Below the pieces are notes generated by a model. It made no database searches. It saw nothing but the letters and a program-made list of their open reading frames with translations, and was not told the DNA's origin. A stretch of 36,275 nt of DNA, from NCBI GenBank assembly GCA_964519955.1, contig CAZFLM010000068.1, positions 1 to 36,275 on the forward strand, read 5' to 3'. This DNA comes from CAZFLM01 sp964519955 (GTDB taxonomy: Bacteria > Armatimonadota > Chthonomonadetes > Chthonomonadales > CAJBBX01). This document shows, one piece after another, positions 14,858 to 22,196 of this stretch (positions are counted from its first letter, which is position 1; the number at the start of each line of letters is the position of its first letter). The position numbers and the translations under genes were made by a program.

Positions 14858-17152
14858 TCAAGGTTGGCTGCGGCCGGCCCGCGCCGGCTTCGGGGCCGCC
14901 TTGCTCCTCTCGACGATGAACGCCGCCAACTCCTCGCGAGCGGCGTAGAGCTTCGCGGGGATCGTCTCCCACCGCGTCCAGCTTGCACCGATCTTGCGAG
15001 CCAGGCGCGCCGCGTCCTCCTTGCCGCCAAGCCGCTCAAGGAGGCGGAGGTACTCGTAGTCCTCCAGCCCCTCGCGGAGCTGCTTCAGCCGCATCGACGC
15101 GACCGGCCCGTCGTATCCAACCGCGCTGCCGGGATAGAACAGCGACCCCTCGCCGTTGTACTGCTCGTAGGTCAGCGGGTTGGTCCACACGTTGCCCGCC
15201 TTCGCCCAGTAGACCGTCGACCAGTACAGCAGGCCGGCCATGCCGTACCGGTAGCTCTGCCACATCGGGACGCGGTAGTTCAGCAGCGGGAAGTCGATCT
15301 CCCAGAAGGGCGTCTCCTGGCCCTTGCCGCCCTGGCAGAGCGCCGTGTAGGACCAAAGCTCCTCCCCGGCGGCCAGGCGCTCGGCCCCCGCCTTCTCCTC
15401 GAGCAGCGGCCAGAGCGGCACCCAGATGTCCACCGCGCCGACCAGCGTGCCCCAGGCCGGGTCCTGCGACGTGGGCTGCTCCGTGCAGAGCACCTTGATG
15501 CCGGGCTGCGCCTCGTGGATCAGCTTCGCCCGCCTGCGCACCTCCTCGTACGCCGCCGCGTCGTTCGGCTCGTCGAGCACGTACACGTAGGCCATCTTCT
15601 CCCAGCCGTGGGCCTTCAGGTAGGCGTACATGGCCTGCAGATGCCTGGTCGCACGCTCGCGGTCCTTGCCGGCCGGGTCGTCGCCGATCAGGCGGAGGGC
15701 GAAGCCGGTCACGTGGAACGTGTCGATCCACTCCTTCAGCGCGGCGTGCGTCGCGGCGGGGTCGATCGAGCCATCGGCGTTCGTGCGCGGGTAGAGGTAC
15801 CAGGGGATTGGCGGGCACAGGCGGTGGGCGGCCATCGCGGCGGCGAACCGGCGCTCGACGGGCTTGAACTCCGGCGAGCCGGCCTTCATCCCGAACGCCT
15901 CGGCCACGCGCGAGTCGAGCCCGCCGAAGTCGGAGCGCATCGAGGGCGTGTCAGGCAGCTCGAACGGCCAGACGGTAAGCTCGACTGGGACGCGGACCGG
16001 CTTCACCCCCTCGGCCGTCACCGTGAGGGAGCCCCTGTAGACGCCCGGCGTCTGCCCCTTCGGCACGTGTACCTCGATCCAGATGGGCTGGTTCCGCTCG
16101 GCCGGCACATCGAAGGGCGCTCCCACGAACCGGCCACCCTTGAGCGGGGCGCCGGTCTCGGGGCTGGCGAACGGGATCAGCGCGTCGGGGTACCAGCCCG
16201 TCCCCTCGACCGACCTCGGCGAGGGCTTGCCGACCTCGACGTAGTGCTCACGGTAGAGCGTCAGGTTGCGGCGAGGGATCGTGCGGCCCCGGCCAGCCGA
16301 TAGGTCCGACGCGGTGACCGTTACGCCGCGCAGCCCGCCCGCGCCCGCGCGCACCGCGATCTGGAAGGGCTCGACCTCGTTCCGCGCCGCCTTGATGACG
16401 GCCTTGCCGGGCAGCACCGGCGGATCGTCCGGCCGCATGCGCTCGAACCCGCTCACCGGGTACACCGCCATGGGCGCGGGCCGCGGCTGTACGGCTGCCC
16501 ACAGGCGTTCGACAACCGGCCGAACGACGCCTGTCATGCGCTCGTAGGCCGCCGGCAGCAGGTGCAGGCGATCGCTCTGGTACAGCGCCGCGAGCGGCTC
16601 GCCCTTTGCATCCTCGAGCGCGGGGTTCACGTCTACGTAGGTCAGCCGCCGGTCCCTCCCGCACGCCTCTCGCATGAGCGCGTTCGCGCGGTCGACGACT
16701 TCGAGCAACTGGTCGCGCTTCTGGGGGGCGCGGATGATGGAGACGATGGCGACGCGCGTCTGAGGGAGCGCCTCGCCGACCAGATGGGTGAACTCCGCCA
16801 CGCGGCCCGCGATCGCCTCCGCAGGCTCGCCGGCGTTCACGTCGTTGCTGCCGCAGTAGTACACGATGACCCGCGGCCTGTACGGGAGGACGACGCGGTC
16901 CGCGTAGTGAAGTACCTCCCAGGTTCGCGCCCCGCCGAAGGCCCGGTTGAAGGTGGGGAGCGGCGCCATGTCCTGCGGCACCGTCGTCCACTGGCGGAAG
17001 ATGCTGCTCCCGACGAACAGGATGCCGCCGCGCGCGGGCGGATGAGCGGCGTCGGCGCGCAGATAGGCTTGTATCTCGTCGGCGTACAGGATCTCGTGTC
17101 CCTGCCGGGGCGTCGGTGCTGCCAGCAGGACGGTGAGCAGCGCTGCGAGCAT
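14858..17152 (-). CDS. Secreted fusion of an SGNH/GDSL hydrolase and a DUF4091 (GH123-like) glycoside hydrolase domain
   Basis: A 764-residue protein; GAGGGGAG about eight bases upstream supports the ATG. A short hydrophobic start (MLAALLTVLLAAP) is a likely signal peptide. Residues 40-215 are an SGNH hydrolase with all four blocks: FVGSSI with nucleophile Ser50, a Gly in FGGAR, YCGSNDVN, and SDRLH giving the Asp/His pair. These enzymes remove acyl groups such as acetyl esters from sugars. Residues about 225-390 form a beta-rich linker domain. Residues about 400-740 match DUF4091, found in GH123-type N-acetyl-hexosaminidase relatives: YVYVLDEPND carries the likely catalytic Asp-Glu, followed by GLLYWSTVYW and the typical REGLEDYEYLRLLERL end. 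Together it may deacylate and then cut an acylated glycan. It is divergently oriented from the M16 operon. Confidence 0.85.
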   Translation of the reverse strand: MLAALLTVLLAAPTPRQGHEILYADEIQAYLRADAAHPPARGGILFVGSSIFRQWTTVPQDMAPLPTFNRAFGGARTWEVLHYADRVVLPYRPRVIVYYCGSNDVNAGEPAEAIAGRVAEFTHLVGEALPQTRVAIVSIIRAPQKRDQLLEVVDRANALMREACGRDRRLTYVDVNPALEDAKGEPLAALYQSDRLHLLPAAYERMTGVVRPVVERLWAAVQPRPAPMAVYPVSGFERMRPDDPPVLPGKAVIKAARNEVEPFQIAVRAGAGGLRGVTVTASDLSAGRGRTIPRRNLTLYREHYVEVGKPSPRSVEGTGWYPDALIPFASPETGAPLKGGRFVGAPFDVPAERNQPIWIEVHVPKGQTPGVYRGSLTVTAEGVKPVRVPVELTVWPFELPDTPSMRSDFGGLDSRVAEAFGMKAGSPEFKPVERRFAAAMAAHRLCPPIPWYLYPRTNADGSIDPAATHAALKEWIDTFHVTGFALRLIGDDPAGKDRERATRHLQAMYAYLKAHGWEKMAYVYVLDEPNDAAAYEEVRRRAKLIHEAQPGIKVLCTEQPTSQDPAWGTLVGAVDIWVPLWPLLEEKAGAERLAAGEELWSYTALCQGGKGQETPFWEIDFPLLNYRVPMWQSYRYGMAGLLYWSTVYWAKAGNVWTNPLTYEQYNGEGSLFYPGSAVGYDGPVASMRLKQLREGLEDYEYLRLLERLGGKEDAARLARKIGASWTRWETIPAKLYAAREELAAFIVERSKAAPKPARAGRSQP

Positions 17153-17202
17153 GGTCGTTCTCCCCTCGGGCGCGCCGGGTCAACTCGGGCTGCGCGCCCG
17201 CC

Positions 17203-17211
17203 TGGTATCTT
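17203..17211 (+). promoter_or_regulatory. Candidate extended -10 element upstream of the M16 peptidase operon
   Basis: TGG followed by TATCTT lies in the 246-base divergent gap between the SGNH/DUF4091 gene and the first M16 gene. It would give a leader of about 180 bases. No convincing -35 is seen. The rest of the gap shows no gene. Confidence 0.25.
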
Positions 17212-17398
17212 CCCGAGGCGGTGCGGCCGATCCTGCCGCTCGGCTGTCACCACTGCCAGGTTGCACCCGTCGAACCATTGTTGGCGCTGCTGCCCCCGGC
17301 GCCGCGGTGCGTTGCGCCCGGCTGAAGCGAGCGCGCCGCCTGCCACACTCCGTTCCTCGTCGCTGCCGAGTTCCCATCCCATACCACTCGAGGGCATC

Positions 17399-18859
17399 AT
17401 GAAACAGAGAGCACTGCACCTGGTGGCTGCTTGCGTCGCCGCGTCGCTGATCGGCGCGGCGGCGAGCGCACAAGCCGCGAAGCCATCTCCCTCCAGCGCG
17501 CGCGTGCCGCAGATCAAGTTCACCCAGTACCAACTCGCGAACGGGCTACGGGTCATCCTCTCGGTGGACCGTACCGCACCCGTCGTGGCCGTGAACGTGA
17601 CGTACGACGTTGGCTCCCGGAACGAGAAGCCTGGGCGGACCGGCTTCGCCCACCTGTTCGAGCACATGATGTTCCAGGGCTCCACGAACGTCGGGCGCGG
17701 CGAGCACATGCAGCTCATCCAGGACAACGGCGGCACGATGAACGGCTCCACGAGTGAGGACCGCACGAACTACTACGAGGAGCTGCCCGCCAACCAGCTT
17801 GACCTGGCGCTGTTCCTCGAGTCGGACCGCATGCGTGGCCTGGACGTGAATCAGGCCAACCTGGACAACCAGCGCTCCGTGGTGCAGGAGGAGAAGCGCC
17901 AGGGCTCCAACAACCGGCCCGGCGGGGGCGGCGAGGCGGCGCGGGACACGTACAACAAGCTCGTCTACACCAGCTTCGGCTATCAGCACAGCACCATCGG
18001 GTCGATGGAGGACCTGAACGCCGCGACGCTGGACGATGTGAAGGCGTTCTTCAAGATGTACTACGCTCCGAACAACGCCGTCCTGGTGGTGGTTGGCGAC
18101 TTCAACGAGGGCGCGGCCAGGCGGAAGATCGAGAAGTACTTCGGCAGCATCCCCCGAGGCCCGCAGCCGCCTCCGGTAGAACTTAGCGAGCGTCCCTTCA
18201 GCGGCGAGGTGCGCAAAGAGATCACGGACGCCGGCGCCCGCATGACGCGGTACCAGGTCGCGTACAGAACCGTCACCGCAGACCATGCCGACGCGCCGGC
18301 GCTGCAGATTCTGGGCAACATCCTGGGCGGCGGCCGCGACGGGCGGCTGCGAAAGGCCATCGTGGACAAGAAGATCGGCACGATGGCGATGGCCGACGGG
18401 AGTACCGGACGGGGGCCCGGCCTGTTCAGCCTGTCCGCGTCGGTTGGGCGGGACGGAGACTGGCAGGCGGTGGAGAAGGCGCTCGAAGCCGAGATCGCCC
18501 GCATCCAGAACGAGGGCGTCACCGATGCCGAACTAGCGAAGGTGCGTCGACGCGCTCGCGTGGCGGCCCTGATGGGCGGCGGCGGCTTGGGACGCGGCGG
18601 CGGGGGCGGCGGGGGCATGGGCACGGTCCTGTCGCGCGCCAACTCCATGGCGCAGGATGCCATCTACTACAACGACCCGGGCCGGATGAACACCCGGCTG
18701 TCGCGCACCGAGGCGGTGACCTCGGCGGACATCCAGCGCGTTGCCAAGAAGTACCTGGTCAAGGAGAACCGTATCGTGCTCGTGACGATGCCGGAGCAGC
18801 AGCCGGAGGATGACTTCGGCTTCTTCGAGCGCACGGTCACCGAGAAGGGGGCGAACTGA
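17399..18859 (+). CDS. Exported M16 zinc peptidase, catalytic subunit
   Basis: A 486-residue pitrilysin-family peptidase. The ATG at 17399 (GAGGG just upstream) begins a clear signal peptide (MKQRALHLVAACVAASLIGAAASAQA); the frame is open further left, but that part is antisense to the neighbouring gene. The inverted zinc motif HLFEH is at 85-89 and the downstream third ligand is near Glu164 (VVQEEKRQ), so the active site is intact. The two M16 halves are present, with GRDGRLRKAIVDKK and SRTEAVTSADIQRVAKKYL in the second. A Gly-rich loop (GGGGLGRGGGGGGGMG) lies near residue 400. It is followed one base later by an M16 protein without the zinc motif, the usual M16B heterodimer arrangement, so the two should form one periplasmic oligopeptidase. 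Confidence 0.93.
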   Translation: MKQRALHLVAACVAASLIGAAASAQAAKPSPSSARVPQIKFTQYQLANGLRVILSVDRTAPVVAVNVTYDVGSRNEKPGRTGFAHLFEHMMFQGSTNVGRGEHMQLIQDNGGTMNGSTSEDRTNYYEELPANQLDLALFLESDRMRGLDVNQANLDNQRSVVQEEKRQGSNNRPGGGGEAARDTYNKLVYTSFGYQHSTIGSMEDLNAATLDDVKAFFKMYYAPNNAVLVVVGDFNEGAARRKIEKYFGSIPRGPQPPPVELSERPFSGEVRKEITDAGARMTRYQVAYRTVTADHADAPALQILGNILGGGRDGRLRKAIVDKKIGTMAMADGSTGRGPGLFSLSASVGRDGDWQAVEKALEAEIARIQNEGVTDAELAKVRRRARVAALMGGGGLGRGGGGGGGMGTVLSRANSMAQDAIYYNDPGRMNTRLSRTEAVTSADIQRVAKKYLVKENRIVLVTMPEQQPEDDFGFFERTVTEKGAN

Positions 18860-18860
18860 C

Positions 18861-20447
18861 ATGGCCTTCGACACCAAGCATCTCGCGCGCGCCGCTGCTC
18901 TATTGGCGGCTGCCTGCCTCTGCGCGGCGCCGGCGCTCGCACAGGACGCCTCCGGTGAGATGCAGCAGCCGCTCGCTGCCGCCGTGATCAAGGGCAAGGC
19001 GCCGGTGGCCAGTCGCCTCCTCAGGGTGCGCTTGCCGAAGCCGAAGGTCTTCACGCTGAGCAGTGGCGCCACCGTGTACTTCCTTGAGGATCACCGCCTG
19101 CCTGCCGTGCGCATGCGGGTGATCATGCGCGCTGGGACGCTGCTCGAGACCAAGCCGGGTGTGGCGCAGATGACGGCCAACAGGCTGGCGGACGCCACTC
19201 AGAAGCGCACGTCCGAGCAGCTCTCGAGCGACAACGAGGACCAGGGCATTCAGATCAGTGCGAGCGCCGCCTTCGAGACCGCGACGCTCAACGTGGCAGG
19301 CCTCACCGAGTCGATGGACGCGCTCTTCAGCACGCTCGGCGAGGTGCTGCTGACTCCTGCCCTCTCCATCGAGCAGCGCGACCGACCGGGCGGCGGGTTC
19401 GGGTTCCGCGGTGGCCCCGGTGGTCCCGGAGGCCCTGGCGGCCCGGGCGGCGGCAATCCGACGATGCTGATCGCCACGCTCCAGAGCAGGGTGCTCTACG
19501 GCGGCACGCCCTACGACCGCAAGCCGACCACGCAGGAGCAGAACAAGGCGATCACGCATGAGGACCTGGTGGCCTTCCACACTCAGTTCTATCGCCCGAA
19601 CGGCTCCATCATCGGCGTCTCCGGCGACATCGACCTCAAGACTCTGAAGGCGCGGCTGGAGAAGGCGCTGTCGGGCTGGAAGCCTGCGGCGAAGACCGCC
19701 GAGGCGCCGAGGGCCGAGGTGAAGCCCAAGGAAGAGACCAAGGTCTACATCATCGATCGGCCGGGTGCCATCCAGACGTCCTTCAACTTCTGCAACGTCT
19801 CTCTCGCGCGGACAGACCCGGACTACATCCCGCTGGTCGTGGCCAACCACATCCTGGGCGGCGGATCGGCCGCGCGCCTGTTCCGCGATCTTCGCGAGGA
19901 GAAGGGCTATACGTACGGCGCCTACTCGTCGCTGAACGCCGGCAAGTGGCCCGGCACCTGGGCCGCCACCGGCAGTGTCCGGACCGAGGTCACCCGGCCG
20001 GCCGCCGAGGCGTTCCTGGAGGAGTTCGATCGCATCCAGGACGAGCCTGTGACGGATGAGGAGCTGGCGCGCACGAAGCGGGCCATCATCGGCGGCTTCG
20101 CGCGCACGCTGGAGAGCACGGAGGGCATCCTCAGCCGGGCGATCGAGCTGGTTCAGTACGGGCTGCCCGCCAACTACTGGGACACGTACCCCGACCGCGT
20201 TGAGGCTGTGACGGCCGAGGACGTGCAGCGGGTGGCGCAGAAGTACCTGGGCAAGGGGCGGGTGCAGATCCTGGCGGCCGGCTGGCGCGCCAAGATCGAG
20301 CGGGATCTGTCGCGCCTCGGCCCGGTCGAGATCGTTGACCCGAAGACCCTGAACGCAGGTGGGTTCGGCGGTCCGGGTGGCCCCGGAGGGCCCGGCGGAC
20401 CTGGTGGGCCTGGTGGGCCGGGCGGACCGGGGCCTGGCGGACCGTAG
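18861..20447 (+). CDS. Exported M16-family non-catalytic partner with Gly-Gly-Pro tracts
   Basis: A 528-residue protein starting one base after the previous stop, with a signal peptide (residues 1-27, ending PALAQ). The region that should hold HxxEH reads GVAQMTANRLADA, so zinc binding is lost. The C-terminal M16 domain keeps the substrate-binding Arg/Tyr stretch in FRDLREEKGYTYGAYS, as expected for the beta-type subunit of M16B dimers. Unusual are two collagen-like Gly-Gly-Pro tracts: one internal (codons at 19410-19454) in the first domain and one forming the extreme C-terminus (20358-20444). The internal one sits where family members have a loop. These could be flexible linkers or surface-exposed binding tails, or the product of repeat slippage. 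Confidence 0.88.
   Translation: MAFDTKHLARAAALLAAACLCAAPALAQDASGEMQQPLAAAVIKGKAPVASRLLRVRLPKPKVFTLSSGATVYFLEDHRLPAVRMRVIMRAGTLLETKPGVAQMTANRLADATQKRTSEQLSSDNEDQGIQISASAAFETATLNVAGLTESMDALFSTLGEVLLTPALSIEQRDRPGGGFGFRGGPGGPGGPGGPGGGNPTMLIATLQSRVLYGGTPYDRKPTTQEQNKAITHEDLVAFHTQFYRPNGSIIGVSGDIDLKTLKARLEKALSGWKPAAKTAEAPRAEVKPKEETKVYIIDRPGAIQTSFNFCNVSLARTDPDYIPLVVANHILGGGSAARLFRDLREEKGYTYGAYSSLNAGKWPGTWAATGSVRTEVTRPAAEAFLEEFDRIQDEPVTDEELARTKRAIIGGFARTLESTEGILSRAIELVQYGLPANYWDTYPDRVEAVTAEDVQRVAQKYLGKGRVQILAAGWRAKIERDLSRLGPVEIVDPKTLNAGGFGGPGGPGGPGGPGGPGGPGGPGPGGP
19410..19454 (+). repeat. Internal Gly-Gly-Pro codon repeat
   Basis: Fifteen codons that encode GGP repeated four times and then GGG, inside the M16-like gene. 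Third-base choice varies between units (GGT/GGC/GGA, CCC/CCT/CCG), so the repeat is kept at the protein level and is not a fresh DNA expansion. Confidence 0.8.
20358..20444 (+). repeat. C-terminal Gly-Gly-Pro codon repeat
   Basis: The last 29 codons of the M16-like gene encode GGF followed by about eight GGP-type units, ending GPGGP just before the stop. The glycine and proline codons are mixed, with some near-identical 9-base units (GGTGGGCCT next to GGTGGGCCG), so some slippage may have occurred. Confidence 0.8.
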
Positions 20448-20489
20448 TCAGGCGGCGGTGTTGCGCCGGGTTGTCGAGGAGGAGTACCG

Positions 20490-20624
20490 GTGAACGCGGA
20501 GATGTTCGACGAGTTGCTGGCGAGCGTACGCGAGGGCGGCGCCATCCTGCGCGGTGAGTTGCCGGCTTCGCGCACTCTCGTGGTGCAGGTGCCTGAAGAG
20601 GTGCCCGAGGAGCGGGACGGCTAG
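20490..20624 (+). CDS. Short protein resembling the N-terminus of a NadS/HigA-type antitoxin, lacking the helix-turn-helix
   Basis: A GTG start with AGGAGGAG five bases upstream opens a 44-codon frame, VNAEMFDELLASVREGGAIL followed by RGELPASRTLVVQVPEEVPEERDG. The first 30 residues look very like the opening of NadS/HigA-like XRE antitoxins (M-x-x-x-LF-x-ELL-x-SV-x-EGGAILRGE-x-x-PSR). Those continue into a DNA-binding helix-turn-helix of some 60 residues, which is absent. It therefore appears to be a truncated remnant, or a stand-alone antitoxin fragment kept by its strong ribosome binding site. No toxin lies next to it. It sits 42 bases after the M16 pair and before a strong terminator, so it is probably on the same transcript. 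Confidence 0.6.
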   Translation: MNAEMFDELLASVREGGAILRGELPASRTLVVQVPEEVPEERDG

Positions 20625-20656
20625 GCGACCGCGCCCGGGGGGTATCGAGTTCAGTT

Positions 20657-20687
20657 CGAGCCTCTGCGCTCCGTGCGCAGGGGCTCG
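20657..20687 (+). terminator. Strong hairpin terminator
   Basis: CGAGCCTCTGCGC (20657-20669) pairs with GCGCAGGGGCTCG (20675-20687) over 13 base pairs with one G-T wobble and a 5-base loop. It is followed by CTCTTCCC. It ends the M16 and small-antitoxin transcript. Confidence 0.7.
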
Positions 20688-20781
20688 CTCTTCCCGGGTG
20701 CCGCGGCCTGTTGCAGGACGCCGCCCGCTCGAAGGCGAACCATCCCACGGCGGGCCTCGATGTGCGCCCGGGAGCGATGCC

Positions 20782-21264
20782 ATGGCGGATCCCACGCCGC
20801 AAGACGTCAGCCAACTCATCGAGCAGGCCCACCTCTGCCTGGTGCGTGAGGACTACGACGGGGCTCGCCGGCTGGCCGACCAAGTCCTCGCGGTTCGGCC
20901 AACCGACCCGGACGCGCCCGGCATCTTGCGCGAAGCCAGGCTGCGCGGACGGAAGCACCGCCGGGCGCCGTCTGCCCGCACGGTCGCGGTCGTGCGCGGC
21001 ATGTGCGCGGTGGTGGGTGTGGCGTGCCTCATCGGGATCGTGCTCCTGTTCCCGTCCACAGGGCGCATCGGCCCCTACGAGGGGGCCGGGCCCATCGTCC
21101 ACGGCCTGCACCGCGCTGAGTGGAAGCTGCTGGGGTGCGTGCTGCTCGGCATCGTCGGCCTGGTGGCGTTCGCCGGAGCCGGCGGGCTCGACCCAGAGTG
21201 GCGCGACCTGGACAAGCAGACCGACACGCGCGCCACGCATGCCTTCCTGCGCTGGTGGTGGTGA
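20782..21264 (+). CDS. Small membrane protein with a TPR-like N-terminus
   Basis: A 160-residue protein; GGGAG seven bases upstream supports the ATG at 20782. Residues 10-50 (SQLIEQAHLCLVREDYDGARRLADQVLAVRPTDP) look like one and a half tetratricopeptide-type helices, usually a protein-contact surface. Two hydrophobic segments follow, about residues 71-91 (VVGVACLIGIVLLF) and 115-135 (LLGCVLLGIVGLVAFAGAGG). The loop between them would be extracytoplasmic and the Trp-rich end (FLRWWW) lies after the second. I recognise no family. It is 34 bases before the ferredoxin-nitroreductase gene and could share its transcript. Confidence 0.65.
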   Translation: MADPTPQDVSQLIEQAHLCLVREDYDGARRLADQVLAVRPTDPDAPGILREARLRGRKHRRAPSARTVAVVRGMCAVVGVACLIGIVLLFPSTGRIGPYEGAGPIVHGLHRAEWKLLGCVLLGIVGLVAFAGAGGLDPEWRDLDKQTDTRATHAFLRWWW

Positions 21265-21298
21265 GCGCCGCGCGAGCGATGAACACGAAGGAGAACCG

Positions 21299-22135
21299 AT
21301 GACCATGCTTCAGTTTGCTGTCGATAGCGTTCTGTGTACCCGGTGCGGCGATTGCGTCACCGATTGCCCCGCCCGCATCATCGAGATGGCGGATGGCAAC
21401 GCGCCGATGATCAAGCCGGAGAACGAGCAGGAGTGCATGCAGTGCCAGCACTGCCTCACCATCTGCCCGACCGCGGCGCTCTCCATTCTGGGGCACGACC
21501 CGAAGGACAGCCTGCCGCTGGACATCGAGCACCTACCCTCGCTCGATCAGATGGCGGTGCTGGTGCGCGGCCGGCGAAGCGTGCGCCGATACAAGCAGGA
21601 GAACGTCGACCCCGCGCTCCTGAAGCGATTGCTGGCCGACATGGCCAACGCGCCAACTGGCGTCAACTCGCGCAAGCTCACGTTCCACGTGATCGACGAC
21701 AAGGACGTGCAGGACCGGTTCCGCGAGAAAGCGCTGGCGCGCATCATCGCGGCGGACGAGGCGGGCGAGCTGCCGGAGAGCGCGCGCTACCTGAAGCGGA
21801 TCGTGACGCTGTGGAAGTCGGAGCAGCGCGACCTGCTGTTCCGCACGGCTCCGCACTCGATCATCGTCACCGCCCCGCCGGACGCGCCCTGTGGCGAGCA
21901 GGACCTGGTGATCGCGCTGGCCTACTTCGAGCTGCTCGCGCAGAGCGCCGGGCTGGGCACGGTGTGGTGGGGCATGCTCAAGTGGGTGCTGGAGACGATG
22001 CCCGACCTGAAGGAGGTCCTCGGCATCCCGGCAGGCCACCACTACTACGCGATGCTGTTCGGCACGCCGTCCTACCAGTACGCCCGGACGGCCCAGCGCG
22101 ACGATGCGGCCAAGGTGGTGCGCATCGAGATGTAG
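21299..22135 (+). CDS. Ferredoxin-nitroreductase fusion
   Basis: A 278-residue cytoplasmic redox protein; AAGGAG lies six bases before the ATG. Residues 1-60 bind two [4Fe-4S] clusters: Cys13, 16, 19 and 23 (CTRCGDCVTDCP) and Cys46, 49, 52 and 56 (CMQCQHCLTICP). Residues about 85-278 are an FMN-dependent nitroreductase domain, beginning with the typical RGRRSVRRYK (phosphate-binding arginines) and ANAPTGVNSR, and ending with YYAMLFGTPSYQY. In this known family the clusters are thought to pass electrons straight to FMN, independently of NAD(P)H. The natural substrate is unknown. Both cluster motifs and the FMN motifs look intact. A short hairpin follows the stop. Confidence 0.93.
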   Translation: MTMLQFAVDSVLCTRCGDCVTDCPARIIEMADGNAPMIKPENEQECMQCQHCLTICPTAALSILGHDPKDSLPLDIEHLPSLDQMAVLVRGRRSVRRYKQENVDPALLKRLLADMANAPTGVNSRKLTFHVIDDKDVQDRFREKALARIIAADEAGELPESARYLKRIVTLWKSEQRDLLFRTAPHSIIVTAPPDAPCGEQDLVIALAYFELLAQSAGLGTVWWGMLKWVLETMPDLKEVLGIPAGHHYYAMLFGTPSYQYARTAQRDDAAKVVRIEM

Positions 22136-22139
22136 GCGG

Positions 22140-22159
22140 GGGCCGGCTTGCTCCGGCCC
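22140..22159 (+). terminator. Hairpin after the ferredoxin-nitroreductase gene
   Basis: GGGCCGG (22140-22146) and CCGGCCC (22153-22159) form a perfect 7-bp stem with a 6-base loop, five bases after the stop. There is no T tract. It overlaps the proposed -35 box of the next gene, so one of the two readings may be wrong. Confidence 0.4.
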
Positions 22160-22176
22160 GCAATCCGCGATATCAT
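22148..22176 (+). promoter_or_regulatory. Candidate promoter of the Rpn-family gene
   Basis: TTGCTC (22148-22153) and TATCAT (22171-22176) are 17 bases apart, and the -10 box ends 20 bases before the ATG at 22197. The -35 match is poor and overlaps a hairpin, so this is tentative. Confidence 0.35.
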
Positions 22177-22196
22177 GCCATTGGAGGACAGCCGCG

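Noticed and set aside
14717..16303. Plus-strand open frame of 528 codons
   Set aside because: Antisense to the SGNH/DUF4091 gene; no motif, Arg- and Leu-rich composition.
16562..17398. N-terminal extension of the first M16 gene by 279 codons
   Set aside because: The extension is antisense to the SGNH gene, and a signal peptide with an adjacent ribosome binding site starts at 17399.
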